From the NCBI RefSeq assembly GCF_002575655.3, contig NC_053039.3, positions 223,715,622-223,779,621 of the forward strand: 64,000 bases of DNA, given 5' to 3'. Every line of letters starts with the position of its first letter. The first letter of the stretch is position 1. The notes beneath the pieces were generated by a model, which ran no database searches, was not told the DNA's origin, and saw only the letters and a list, made by a program, of their open reading frames with translations. Of this stretch, positions 10,565 through 22,602 are shown piece after piece. This stretch comes from Aegilops tauschii subsp. strangulata. Its lineage: Eukaryota; Streptophyta; Magnoliopsida; Poales; Poaceae. Both the position numbers and the translations under genes were made by a program.

Positions 10565-11845
10565 TGCCCGGACGCACTTCCTTGCGTGCGAAGATGTAGC
10601 TGGTGGGTCCCGCAGTCAGGGGGAAATGTTTTTTTCACGAAATACGGTGGCCCGTCCGGTGGGTCCCCGCTGTCAGGTGGAGGAATAATTATTTTCCGCG
10701 TAATAAGGAGGCACTTCCTTGCTGCGGCTGTGGACCCAACTGTCAGCCTCTCCATGTACAGTCCACGTCCGATGGAAGCCGTTCCTTGACCACGTTGACC
10801 ACGCCGCGCCGAGAGCAGCAGGGCGGTGGACGATGGCGAGGCCTAGGAAGGGGATGACGCGGAGCCGGGGAAGACGCGGCAGTGGAAGCCCGCGCGGAGA
10901 GGAGTACGAGGGTTCACTGGTTCGGCTGCGGTGTGAGGCTGCCGTTGCCGCAGGGCCTGGCCAGCGGTGGGAATAGTAGGGGCGGTGAGTTCTCCGCGGC
11001 AGCACAGCCGGCCACGGGAGGCAGGAGCATGCGGCACGACCGGCGCTGCTTTGGGCGGCTGGAGCAACAAGCCCAGAGGTTGAAGAAGCACTACGGCCGT
11101 TGGATGGACATCATACGGTCACTGGAGCTAGAATCGTGCATATTGACTAAGTTGACAAAGCCCTCCATCCCCGTCAACTTAGTAGGCCCACAAGTCAGCC
11201 TGCCACTATACTGGGTCCCAGCTAGCAGGGAGAGTATTCATTTTTGTGTGCATAATAAGGACGCACTTCCTTGCGTGTGAAGATATAGCTGGTGGGTCCG
11301 AGCTGTCAGCGGCGGTAACGTTTTTTTCGCGAAATACAGAGGCCCTTTCGGTGGGTCCCAGATGTCAGGTGGAGAAATCATTATTTTGTGCGTAATAAGG
11401 AGGCATTTCCTTGCGTGCGGCCGTGGACCCAGCTGTCAGCCTCTCCACGTACAGTCCACTTCAGATGCATGTCGGTCGTTGACCATGTTGACCAGGCCGC
11501 GCCGGGAGCACCAGGGCGGTGGACGACGGCGAGGCCTATGAAGGGAACGACACGGAGGCAGGGAAGACTCGGCAGTTGTTTCCCACGCGGAGGGGAGTAC
11601 GACTATACGAGGGTTTACTGGTTCGTCTGCCGTCGCCGGAGAATAACAACAGGTGTGGGTGAGTAGAGGGATGGCTAGGCCAGCGATGGGAGTACGGTGG
11701 GGCAGTGAAGCCTGCGCGGCAGCACAGCCGGCCGTGGGGAGGAGGGAGCAGGCAGTCCCGCCGGCGCTTGTTTGAGCGGCTGGAGCAGGAAGAGCAGAGA
11801 TTGAAGAAGCACGACGGCCGTTGGATGGACATCCAATAGTCACTG
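10565..11845. repeat. Tandem duplication, two diverged ~580-bp copies
   Basis: Copy 1 (about 10565-11125) and copy 2 (about 11258-11845) share an ordered series of blocks. These are ACTTCCTTGCGTG...TAGCTGGTGGGTCC, the CGTAATAAGGAGGCA block, the CAGCCTCTCCAYGTACAGTCCA block, a Gly/Arg-codon-rich GC block, and an end block TTGAAGAAGCAC...GGCCGTTGGATGGACATC. The GC-rich centre has open frames in both strands but no consistent protein is conserved between copies. It is probably part of the CACTA subterminal repeat structure. Confidence 0.75.
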
Positions 11846-12488
11846 CTTGTGCGTCAACCTTTTTTTAGGAAAGCCTCAAATCTGTGGAAAACAGCATACA
11901 ACCCATCTGCCATTATTTCTCATAATTTACAGCCCATTTACTAATTCTGAAGGGTTTTTTTGGAGCCCATATTCTTTTTGTTAGCATTACAGCCCATATT
12001 GTGGCCACGGTTAAAAAATTATACGAAATGTTGCATATTTCGGTGTGGTCCGAACTATTTTTAATCCCGAAATTTCGAGTCACATTCAAACTGATTTTAA
12101 AAATAAATGTATATCAATATAAAATCCAACAAATTGTCCACGCATAAAAATTAATGCAATTTAAAATCTTGAAATGAAAAAAAGAAATTTGAAAGTAATT
12201 GCCGGTTTGATGTGTTTTAAAAATGTACAACCCATTTCTCATTACTGATAGGCCATTTTCTCGTCCAGCCGAATGAAGCTCTCCTCGTCTTGAAAGATTT
12301 GCAGCCCAATAGGCCTGACAAAGCGACTTACTTGGCAAATCACAAAAAAACTGGGCTAGCCATTTTTAGAAAGAAAAAAAAACTACTGGGCTAGTCTGTG
12401 GTAAACATAAAAGAGAAGGCTGTCTAGACATGCCAGAGTGCCCCGCACAGCCCGGTTGACACCCTGCTTCCGTCTCAAAAACAAATTA

Positions 12489-12727
12489 GATAAATGCCAC
12501 AACAAATATGGCGATTCATAAAAATGCCACTGCAATTTCCAAACTTTGAAAAATGCCACTGCAATTTTTGCAAACTTTGGAAAACGCCACTGCAATTTGC
12601 AAACTTTGAAAAACGCCACTCCAGACTTCGAAAAATGCCACTGGGGATGGCATGAAATGGCATTTTTCAAAGCTTGGAAATTGCAATGGCATTTCTTAGA
12701 AACACCAGATTTGGAGTGGCATTTATC
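12489..12727. mobile_element. Foldback/MITE-like element with ~75-bp inverted repeats
   Basis: The element begins GATAAATGCCAC and ends GTGGCATTTATC. The two arms can be paired for about 75 bp, including AAATGCCAYTGCAATTTCCA and CTTTGAAAAATGCCA. The direct flanks AAATTA (12483-12488 and 12728-12733) look like a 6-bp target duplication. Several ~30-bp direct repeats of the arm motif fill the centre. I do not recognise the family. Confidence 0.65.
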
Positions 12728-13249
12728 AAATTAACCCAAAACAAAAATAACTGGGCGAGCTGCTGGGTCCCTGATGTCAGCCGCTCATTGTGCAACTCTC
12801 TCGTTTATTGACTATGTTGACAATGGCATGGGACCCACATGTCAGAAATCCATTACAAGGAGCCATTTTTTTATTGGATTGAAATAAGGAGGCACTTTGC
12901 TTGCGTACTGCCATGACCTTGGCGGGTCCCTGCTGTCATCCTCTCCATGTACAATCATCTCCTGGTTGTGTACGTGTCAGCTTGGTAGGCCCACAAGTCA
13001 GCCTCTAAACCCGTGGAGGACAAATACAACCCATTTATAAAAATAACAGCCCATTCCATATGTTCAAACGGAAAGTTCAACATTCAGAGCAAAGTAACAG
13101 GTCTGATCCACATATAGAGTACTGAACTTCCACGTTGACAACCATCATAGCCAAGTTAACTATCTACTTCCACTAATACTCTAGTAGCGTACAAGTACTA
13201 ACTTACTCTTAGCTAACTAGACGATGCCGGCCGCCATCTGTGGTACACG

Positions 13250-13768
13250 CTAAACGCCAGCACCGGCGTCCTCTGCCTCGCCTCGGACTTGCCAGAGGTG
13301 CGATAGGGCGCGTTGCTCGCGCGCGTTGGCCCTTTCCATGCCGGCGTGGTCCACCGAAGCTTCGGCTTCTAAGCGGGAAACCCACTTGACGAGCTGGTAG
13401 TAAAAATCAGCGTCGCGAACACGTGCGTGCCCGACAGCCTCCAGGGCTATTTGCCGGGCGCCAGCCTCCACGTAGTTGGCCCACGTGCGGGCGCTCTGCT
13501 CGCGACTCAGAGCGTCGGTGCGCTGCTGCTCCATGTCCCGCTGGCGGCACAAATCGGCGATACGCTGCTCATCCGCCAAGCGGTCGCGCTCCAACAACTC
13601 CTGCTCCTCCGCCAGGCGGTCACGCTCCAACAAGTCCTCGATCTCCGCATTGCCATCTAAAGACCGATAGAATGCCTCCTCCCTCCGTCTGCCTTCCGGT
13701 GAAAAACCGAACACTAGTTCCGGCGGTGACCGCCTCCGGCCACGCCTATCGCGGACGGGCGGGGGCAT
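13250..13768 (-). CDS. Unknown 172-residue charged coiled-coil protein
   Basis: This is an uninterrupted frame from ATG at 13768 to a stop at 13250 that I do not recognise. The N-terminus is Pro/Arg-rich (MPPPVRDRRGRRRSPPELVF). Residues about 45-95 are strongly charged and heptad-like, with two near-identical copies of LLERDRLAEEQ in tandem, suggesting a coiled coil. The rest is Ala/Glu/Arg-rich helix-like sequence ending EAEDAGAGV. No membrane segment or signal peptide is visible. A TATA-like TTATAAG lies about 115 bp upstream on the same strand. It sits in the CACTA interior with no partner gene in an obvious unit. Its composition leaves room for a chance GC-rich frame, but the intact length, codon pattern and promoter-like spacing argue for a gene or captured exon. 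Confidence 0.5.
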   Translation of the reverse strand: MPPPVRDRRGRRRSPPELVFGFSPEGRRREEAFYRSLDGNAEIEDLLERDRLAEEQELLERDRLADEQRIADLCRQRDMEQQRTDALSREQSARTWANYVEAGARQIALEAVGHARVRDADFYYQLVKWVSRLEAEASVDHAGMERANAREQRALSHLWQVRGEAEDAGAGV

Positions 13769-13880
13769 GGCGGACGTGGTGAGAGCGAGGATAAGTGGCG
13801 AGCAACGTCGGGCCGGTGGGGGCTTATGAGGATAGGGTGAGTTGGGTCACGGTGCCACCATAGAAGGCCGAGAAACAGTA

Positions 13881-13889
13881 CTTATAAGC
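13881..13889 (-). promoter_or_regulatory. TATA-like box upstream of the 172-residue ORF
   Basis: The sequence CTTATAAGC lies about 115 bp upstream of the ATG at 13768, a normal spacing for a plant core promoter plus 5' leader. It is palindromic, so direction is inferred from the ORF. Confidence 0.35.
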
Positions 13890-14471
13890 GGAAGGTAGCA
13901 CGGCGGTCATCGGAATTCAATGCATAATGAAGCAGGCATGGCTTAGCACGCCAGCTTGCGGTGGAAAACTAGAGAAACTAAAATTCTGACTGTGTCGTCC
14001 CGTCTCGTCCGTGCTGGGTCGCACGCGGCCTTACGGTCAAACGAGTGCACTCGAATCATCTCCCTCCTTGTCAATAATGATTCCACGGATTTAAAAGGCC
14101 CGCAAAAATTAAAGCGCATCTTTTTTCGCATCAGTTAGCTGCCTTAATTATGGCCGGCTGCATGCGGGCACTCAAAATCGCTCGCAGCCAGTACGTGGAG
14201 CAGCATGCAACGAGTCGCAGCCGAGGGTATTAATTGATGAACTTTAGCTGGGAGATAAGGCATTTGTGAACGTTTTTGCTAGCAGTTTCTTCAGATTTGC
14301 ATGGCATTTTCTTCAGAGCAGCTTGTCAGTTTCTTCAGAGGTAGGCATTTCTATTCAAAAAACTGCCACTTCGAATCTTGCGTCGCAACTAAAACAGCCA
14401 GGAGCGCATTAGTAGGCTAGCTAGTGATCGATCGGTAACTTGTAAACACTGAGCGAACAGATATAAGGAAC

Positions 14472-14643
14472 TGTTAATGCATCTCAATGATTCACAGATC
14501 ATATACAAATATGTAGCTCCGAAAGCAAAGATCAGCCACAACTAAAACCAACTAGTACGATTCCCATACATAAGATCAACATGTTAATGCATCTCAATGA
14601 TTCACAGATCATATACAAATATGTAGCTCCAAAAGCAAAGATC
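14472..14643. repeat. Pair of ~62-bp direct repeats, 110-bp period
   Basis: The segments 14472-14533 and 14582-14643 are almost identical (TGTTAATGCATCTCAATGAT ... ATATGTAGCTCC). The spacer carries no recognisable feature. A simple tandem duplication is likely. Confidence 0.75.
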
Positions 14644-14649
14644 TAGAAA

Positions 14650-17600
14650 AAACATATGTTCTTCCTACTAACATGGATGCTTCTCTTGGCCAACATTCAG
14701 TACAGACTGAATGACAAATTTGTTTGTGAAGTCTACAATTCCTCTTGCAAATGTAAGTGGTTTCACCAACAGCTGGAACCATGGGAATGAACCACACATG
14801 ATGGAGGAACATCCACTGCAATATGATTTGGTCTTCTCTTGATCACACGGTGAGACTATTTTCGGAATACAAACTTTAACTTAGGAAAAATGATGCCCAT
14901 TGTATAATCAGACCAAAGCAATGAAGCACCTAGTGTTGGCCTATAAATAGTACAGTACTGCTTTTCTGCAGTCCATGAAGTGACTATCCAATCTTTCTGT
15001 GTCTATTTTCAAATGGCACTGCATGCAGTGACTATACTATTCTCTTGTGCAGTTCAACCAAAATTGCGATCACTTTGTGTGTTTGCTAAATAGCAACGGG
15101 CAGACATCTCTGTCTGCACAAATATCAAGTAGCTAGTAAACATATACCCCACCTTGTATTTTTGGTTTAAACATGTCTCTTCCGCTTAGATCTGTCATGT
15201 TTTGCACTGGACAATTTGATACAGTCATGTTTTGCCCTGGACAATTTCATACTGAATTGATTTGCTTGTTCAGAGCAGAAATATAGCACATATTCTTCAT
15301 CAGACCAAGGATATCCATGTTCGCAGTGATGGAAGAGGTGAAATCGATACAACCGAAATTGAGCATCCAGTCATTGAATCATGTCCTGCACCTCCAATGT
15401 AGGTCCACCCTGCCAATAAATTCACATGCAAACCACTAGTATTACTATCTAATGACAGTACAAAAAGAGTAGCAAGATAGTAGCAAACCATATACCTTCT
15501 TAATGAACAGCTCATAGTGCCACCAATTGGATATAAAGGTTTGGGAGAAAACATGCTCCTAATGTTGAACCAGTTGGACTTTTTGTGCAGTTCCACTAAA
15601 CTCGAGCATCCCTGTTTGCATAGATACTAAAAGTGTGATAACTATAAAAGTGGCACTAGTTGAAGCATAAACTCACAAATATAAGCATTCCAATTTCTTA
15701 ATGGGAAAAGGTAGCAAGACTGTTTCTAACCACCTTTTTGAAGGAATAAATAAGGCAACAGAGGCTGATGTCAGAAAGGCATATATAGTTTTTTCTGAAA
15801 GAATGATCGATTCATGACCTTTCCTCTTCTTTTAAGCATATTTTGTGCAGTTCAACTAAAATAAAATGCCATCACCGACTTGACAATTCAGTGACACTGT
15901 ACAAAAGGAAATGACTTAACATTACATCATGATGTCAGGTATGTAGTTGATAGGCATTAGAGACAAACTTACAAACCTCCTCCGATAACATAATGAACAT
16001 TAATTTTAACAAAGGTGTGACTAGCTTTACCGGGATAATTTGAGTGAACTCTACACCCTCTGTTCCTTAATATAAGAGGTTTTTGCGGTTCAGTTTAAAG
16101 TACCCAAACGTCTACTAGTATTTAGAAAAACAGGTAGTAGTTTTCTTGAGCACATATCTGGGAAAGCTTGCCACCCTTTATTTATGTCCATACGCTAATG
16201 CAACACCATTCGAAATTTCGAATACTACAAATATACACTAATCCAGTGGCTAGTGCAACAGTAGAGTAGTTATTTTATTACAGGGTACAGTACAATGGTT
16301 TTACTGAACAGATTTCAATAAACTCTGGCACTGGAAGATTTCTATAAGAATTAACAATACAAAATGTAAAGGTAACACGTTTCAGCATTGGTATACTAGT
16401 TGTGCATGAGCATTAAACCAAATACAAAAGTCTGAAGGTAACTAGCATTATTAACTAATGACAGTATAAAAAAATTGCAAACCATGTACCTCCAAGGTAA
16501 ATATCATTTCGAACTCGGGGGGACCTTAAAAATTGCTATCCCAATCTTGATAATCGATCAAACATAAAAACTTGATCGAACGAATCAAGAGAACAGCCGG
16601 AGGAGGAGGTGCCCACTCTTAACCTTTCCTCTTGTCTTCATAATTTTTTGTGCAGTTTAACCAAAATAAAATGACATCAGCGCCTTGGCACTTTGGTGAC
16701 ACTGTACAAAAAAATTAACTTATCTCATGAAAGTGAGGTATGTAATCTATAAGCATTAACGGTGCAAAAATATGAAGGTAGTAACAAGTTTCATCGTTGG
16801 TATACTGGCTGTGCAACATCATTAGAATGCCTTAGTTGAAAAATCTTTAATACATCCACAATCAACAGCTAACCCTGAAATAATCCAGTGACATTAAATG
16901 GCATTGCTTAAATTTATCGGTGGCATTAGACTGAGTGCGGCATTAGTTAAATGTGGCATCACTTTAGCAGTAGCATTGCTTGACTTGACTGTTGGCGTTA
17001 TACTAACAGCAAAAAAGTTAGACTAAGAGCATGCGAGGCCTATTCGGACAGTGGGCGCACCAGTACGATGTACCTCCACGGACGCATAGAGTGGTGAGGG
17101 AGGTATGGTTGCCCAGAGCAACAAATATCCAGGCAGCATATGTGGATTACGTCCCATTTTTGTTATGTTTAGCCACCTTTTTCCTATGTGAGGACAACAA
17201 ACCGATCGACCTGGTCATTCTCTATTGCGTTGTCATGCCTTTCTACCCTTCTTCAACCAAGAGACACGAGACTCGTTCCTTAACTACTGATTTTCCCCTT
17301 CTCAACCTAGATGCGGGTTCGATGCCTACTCTCTTGGACAGTACAGTCTCCCTTCCTTTCCTTATTCAACCCAGACATGGATTAGTCTGCATGAAGTAGG
17401 GTTTCCTTTAATAGTGAAAATTAAGGTTTTCGTCTGCGTGACCAGCAGAGCAGAGGATAGCAAATTGGGAAGATGGTGGAGTGGAAAAAGATCCACATGC
17501 AGCGACATGGCAGATGGGGCAATAGAACAAGGGTATGGTTTGAAAAGAGGTAGCATACCTGAGGGTCGGCGGGAAGTGGCTTCGCTCGTGGTCATCGTCC

Positions 17601-18390
17601 TCCACACGCACTACGACAGCGATCTTGGGGACGGAGGCCATCCCACGCGGGCGCTAGGTCTGAGAGGACGGCCTTGTCGTCAGTGCGTGACCTCGCTCGC
17701 CGACGACGAGTGCGTCAACACTGCACGTCCTTTTCTTCCCCGGCGGATCTGTGACCACCGGTGAGGAGGGAGAGAGAGGCCGTCTTTTTTAGATCTGGAG
17801 AGAGGGTGATAGTGTGAGAAGCCAGTGGGCAGCCCTTAGCAAGAAAGCTCTGAAGCTCCAGCCTATATATCTTTTTTATACTACTAGTACTAGAGGTGGA
17901 GTAGTGGTAGAGTAGTTTATATTTTCTCTGCAAACAGTACTGGTTAGTCGTGCTTCAAAACTGAACAGCACGCCATTAAAAAAATAAAGTCGAGAAATAA
18001 TGCGGCACCTCGGGCCAACGCGGCCAGATGGCATTTTGCACGAGAAATTACACACGATGTTTCGTTGACATGTGGTCCCGTTCCAACATGTCAGTGAGAC
18101 GATGGCGAGTCCTTTTGTATAATTTCCGAAAGGACGTGTAGGTCGGGGCGCCTCTTCGTGTACCGTGGCAAACTGGCAACCGTCCACCGACTCTTTGCCT
18201 TTCCCTCTCGATTTGGAACTGCTGTCGCACGCTCTTCCTCCCTCCTCCATTTGCCTTCACCCTTCCTTCTGCCATTGTTCGATCGTCTTCTCCACGGAGG
18301 GAACAAGCAGGAAACGACCCCGTTATTCTTGCCCTGATCTGAAAGATGATGTGGTGGGGAACTCATTGATCGGTGCGACGTCATCACCTC
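14650..18390. other. CACTA interior without a confident gene
   Basis: This is AT-rich sequence with small duplications: two copies of GTCATGTTTTGC(A/C)CTGGACA at 15195-15255, and two ~70-bp blocks starting TTTTGTGCAGTT near 15842 and 16647. A degraded Stowaway-like end (CCCTCTGTTCCTTAATATAAG) lies near 16058. A frame of 122 codons at 17031-17399 has no recognisable domain. On the minus strand a short ATG-started exon-like stretch (17641 to about 17559) ends at a good donor, CAG/GTATGC, but nothing else supports a gene. Confidence 0.5.
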
Positions 18391-18397
18391 GGCTAGC

Positions 18398-19688
18398 ATG
18401 GCAGGTTCGTTCAAGCCCATTCTCGACTCAACTAATAACATCATTACAAGGAACCCAAGGGTCCAGGAGCGGTTTGATCTCCCTTATCTTCTTTGCTATA
18501 AGCCTGTTTGCATGGGCGCGGACGACGGAGGTCTCGCCTTGTGCAAGTTGATGCCACTTGATAATGATACGTGTGATGTCAAGAAGCCATCGCTTAAGGG
18601 TAAGTCCTGGGCTGGCACAAATGGAGATTGGGTTGTTTATATTGGGTACAATTGCGAGTGGGAACTTGTGAATGTGTACACTCGTCAGCAGATTCCACTT
18701 CCAAAAATCTCCGGGTGCCCTGAGGTTGAGCACACGGATGATCTACGTACGTTCAAATACGATCATGGTGCTGTCGTCTACTGAAGATAGCAATTTGTCG
18801 AGTTCCCAACCGCTCTTGGAATTACAAGAACTATCAAGTTGTTGCTATCTTCGAAAAGCTTGTTGCCGTCCTTCGTGGTTCGACTGGATGGATATTGCTC
18901 AAAAATTCGTTTCTATACACGGATGTGTACTGTGATGCAATTGAATACGAGGATCTAGTGTTTGCTGCCACCACTCGTGGCACTATTTTTGCATGGGATC
19001 CTCGTAGTTTCGGTACGTTTGTCTTCCACCGTAATTATAATTGTTTCATCCACATGCATGTAGGTTAGCAAGTTTCCCTTTACTAATTAACCTTCTTCTT
19101 GTGTTTCCAAGGTCCTGTGAACATTCCACCACCTATACTTGAAAAAATTTATAAGCAAGGGGGAGATGACGATGGTGATGATCACGAGCATGAGGAGGAG
19201 CAGAACTTATATACTCAGTGGCGCCTGGCAAATAATTCCGATGGATCACCTCTTCTTGTCTGTATACAGTGCACTCAGACTGTTACTACTGAGGAAGCAG
19301 GTGTTGTCTCCCATGGTCGCCCTCTCCTGACCTATTCCAACACCCGTTGCACGGTATTCAGGACGGATACTAGTGTGCTAGCGCAAACACCTTCTCCCTG
19401 GTTCAGTATTGATAGTCTTGGAACAAACTCGCTCTTCCTTGGACCAAACTATCCAATGATGGTGAAAGGCGATCCAGCTGCTGTTGACACAACGTTACTA
19501 CCATTTATGAGAAGCAACTGTATCTATACCTCGGACATTTCGGTGGTTCCCTACCCTGGTCCTGATTATGCCACTTCATCCTGGATGATCAGTCCTGCGT
19601 TGCTCTCGATATTGACAATAGCTGGACCTTCCCAGAGCACCTATGGTTCAAAGCAAGCGTTTCCAACGCCGAGGATTGGTTGAGTTGA
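18398..19688 (+). pseudogene. DUF295 (F-box-associated type) gene, broken
   Basis: This is a captured gene of the plant DUF295 family, often linked to F-box proteins. Exon 1 runs from ATG at 18398 (MAGSFKPILDSTNNIITRN) through YLLCYKPVCMG and SWAGTNGDWVVYIG. A frameshift near 18782 brings an early stop, but homology resumes in another frame (VPNRSWNYKNYQVV, FAATTRGTIFAWDPRSFG). An intron at 19013-19111 (GT...AG) joins to PVNIPPPILEKIYKQ, with phase preserved. The 3' exon contains LGTNSLFLGPNYPMMVKGDP and CIYTSDISVVPYPG. A deletion/frameshift near 19560-19620 follows, and the ancestral stop is at 19686-19688. The tandem copy at 20629-20918 keeps the correct frame at that place. Two lesions make it a pseudogene. 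Confidence 0.82.
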
Positions 19689-19910
19689 AGTTCATTTCAT
19701 TGCTTGTTATTTGTTGTGTGATGAAAACTTTAGTATTTGCTAGAATGTTTTGTTGGAAATAATCTATAATCCAACATGTATCCTTGTTGTCGTTGTTTGT
19801 TGATGACTTGTTGTATTTAATGAATGGTACATTTCAGTTGCGAATGCATGTCATAGACTCAATTTATGAATGGTTTTCGAGTCACTTCTTGGAGTGTGAG
19901 TACCGTAGTA

Positions 19911-20157
19911 GTATAGCCAACATCTGGTTAGTGTATGAAGTTGCCACATCACATAGAGCCAACCTAATATTGGAGTATGCTAGCCCTCCACCGGCGCGCC
20001 GCTTCAAATGGCGGAGGAAGTGAGAGGTCGCGTCACCTTGTGTCCAGATCTGAGATGCCACGTGTACCAGATGAATGACTCCAAGTTCGACCACCGTGAT
20101 GTTAGGTGCGAGCCCAGGAACACTGTTGGAGAGACCCCCTCATAATTTTCCTACATT
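19911..20157. repeat. Duplicated segment, copy 1 (partner 24131-24378)
   Basis: A block of about 247 bp starting GTATAGCCARCATC and ending near CCTACATTG is about 95 per cent identical by eye to 24131-24378. Open frames pass through both copies on both strands, and none is clearly coding. It lies just downstream of the DUF295 pseudogene. Confidence 0.85.
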
Positions 20158-20392
20158 GGTCATTTGATTCATAGGATAGAATGCTATAGGATTTTTTTCC
20201 TATGTAATCATCTTTTAATTGGCAATCTAGCATCCACTCCAACTTTTGTTTCACTTCCTTTGTTCCTACGAAGAGAGTACTTGCTCTAAATGATGTGCCG
20301 CTGCAAGAGCCGCCTATATTTATTAACCATGCTCTAAAAAGGTGGACCAGCTTTGGCTATAGTAGTACTGTACTAGGTTAGTAGGTGACCTT

Positions 20393-20607
20393 GCGCTTGG
20401 CTCTTCTCCTCTTCTGGAAGTCGAACAATAATGATGGTACTACAGGAGTACTTCTGGCAATCTGACACCAAATGAACTGCTGCACGTCCACCACTTGTAA
20501 GCAAAAATTTCTCCTCGTGCTGCGAGCCACCACGCACGCGTTGGAGAGGGAGAAGGCGTAGTAAGCAAGCTTCTCGTCGTTCTGCGAGTTGACGGGACAC
20601 ATCAAAG
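20393..20607. repeat. Triplicated segment, copy 1 (partners near 24803 and 25414)
   Basis: The blocks 20393-20607, about 24803-25044 and about 25414-25757 all begin GCGCTTGGCTCTTC and end GTTGACG(G/C)GACACATC, with AAGCTTCTC and AGTCGAACAATGATG-like motifs between. They are diverged, with small insertions. They look like dispersed copies of one module in the cargo region. Confidence 0.7.
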
Positions 20608-20628
20608 TTATTTATTAGTACTCTTGGA

Positions 20629-20918
20629 GTAAACTCGCTCTTGGATTAAACTCGCTCTTCCTTGGACAAAACTATCCAATGATGGTGAAAGCCGATCCAG
20701 CTGCTGTTGACACAACGTTACTACCATTTATGAGAAGCAACTGTATCTATACGTCGGACATTTCGGTGGTTACCTACCCTGGTCGTGATATAGTAGGCCG
20801 CTTCAGCCTAGATGATCAGTCCTGTGTTGGCCTTGAGATTTACTATAGCTGGCCCTTCCCAGAGAATCACTTGTGGTTCAAAGCAAGCGTTTCCAACGCC
20901 GAGGATTGGTTGAGTTGA
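20629..20918 (+). pseudogene. DUF295 3' exon, partial tandem copy
   Basis: This is a second copy of the last part of the DUF295 gene, starting inside the exon at the equivalent of about 19420. It keeps an open frame, FLGQNYPMMVKADPAAVD then DDQSCVGLEIYYSWPFPENH, and ends AEDWLS and stop. It lacks all upstream exons and a start of its own. Similarity continues about 50 bp past the stop, so the duplication includes 3' flanking sequence. Its reading shows which frame the lesioned copy at 19560-19620 once had. Confidence 0.82.
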
Positions 20919-21407
20919 AGTTCATTTCATTGCTTGTTATTTGTTGTGTGATGAAAACTTTAGTATTTATAATCTATCCTCGTTGTTGTTGTGGGTTGAT
21001 GACCTGTTCTATGTAATAAAATGATATGCCTGTGATAAACTTACTAAATTTATGAATGACTATCGAGTCGCTTCTCTGAGTGGGTGCTGCGACGAGGCAA
21101 AAAAATATTTTCCGAATACATAATTGTACGTGCATTGCAACAGGTTATCGGATGAGGCCAATCAACAATAGTACACTATTTGTACTAGCTTCACATGCTG
21201 CACTATCTCTATGTCTACATACGTAATACAACAATTTTTAAACTTGAGACCAGCCACCCATCCTCACAAAGAACACTTTTTAACCTAGCACAGACTCCAG
21301 GAAATTTGGCCACAGTGTGAGGTGGGCCATATGTTAATGTGTTCGCTGTACGTAACCAGCACCTCGAATCCTCGATACTACTACTATAAGTAGTACTAGG
21401 AGTAGTA

Positions 21408-21615
21408 GGGTGGCATGGGCCAGAACAAGCATTCACGTCCAGGAGTACGGCACACACCACCAACACGACTTCCATCTGACACCATATTTCTTGGATTCCG
21501 TGCTACATCAATCTCTTCAACCTAGTCGTTTCTCTAACTCAGCCATCGCGCGGCGGGCGAGGTGGGGGTTTGCCGATAGTCGGTTTCCTCAACTGCGGTC
21601 CCACTTGTAAGGCAA
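21408..21615. repeat. Duplicated segment, copy 1 (partner 22603-22811)
   Basis: A block of about 208 bp starting GGTGGCATGGGCCA and ending GCGGTCCCACTTGTAAG matches 22603-22811. Between the copies is a stretch (21616-22600) with no supported gene. Confidence 0.8.
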
Positions 21616-22602
21616 ACTCCAACGCACGACCCCAAACGGACCTCTGTTCTACCCGGATTCTGTCCATTTGGGTAGGGCAATGGGGCATGTCTGGGCCATA
21701 TCTCGGATGCGGTGGTCGTGCGCCGAACGCGCGACCGCATCCCGGCCGCGTACATTTTTCTTTGCAAACACATATCTTTTTTTCATCATTGATTTTTTGG
21801 TACATGGAAATACATCACCAAAATTTTGACTAGAAAAGCAAGACCAAAGAAAACAAGAACCACAAGAATACATTTTGAAGATATCCAGCTTCCATAACTG
21901 CTCCTGTAAGTTGGATTAGTGCCTTCTCGATGCATTCATTGTTGATCTGCGGAGGCTCGATCTTGCGTGCTTCTTTATTCTTCGAGTGTAAAGAAGTAGA
22001 CGTGTCTAGCCTCTATTCTATCAACAAGTGCACTAGTCTCATCTCTAGCCTCTATGCTAGCTAAAAGTGCTAGAACATCTACTAAATTGTGCTCTATCAA
22101 TATATCATTGTACTCTTCTTCCCAATACCAAAACTTGCATCCATTCTACACAATAAAATTTTAAGTTAGCACAACTAGTCTAATCCGAGAGCACAACCAA
22201 AGATTTGGTCAAGTTCTTCCTCCTTTTGCCGACACGTGGGACATCCAGCATCCATGTCGTGTCATGCAAGAAAATAGAGTGGTAGGTGAAGCCATGTGAT
22301 GTGCATCTTGGGTTAAACTGTAAATAGAATCTTACTACTCTTGAGTAACTCCAAAAGCGGCCACCGAAGATCTTTATTGGATTTGTTTTTCATCACCAGC
22401 ACGTCGAGGTGAAAGATGTGCAGGTTCAGTGGGTCCTCTTGCGTTTTCACTGACATGTGGGACCGCATATGAGCAAACAGACGATGGGCTCCGTGCGTCT
22501 GCTGGCTGGCTGAGAAGAGAGATAGATGAGGGCCGAGCACGAACTCCAGGAAATTTGTTCTACGTACTCGATATAGTGGAGTAACCAGCACCTCGATATA
22601 GT

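Noticed and set aside
17031..17399. 122-codon plus-strand frame
   Set aside because: No recognisable domain, no promoter-like context, mixed composition. It could be chance in a long non-coding stretch.
21616..21810. Minus-strand frame ending KPPPRPPRDG
   Set aside because: A short Pro-rich frame across a duplicated segment. The second copy has different frames, so no conserved protein is supported.
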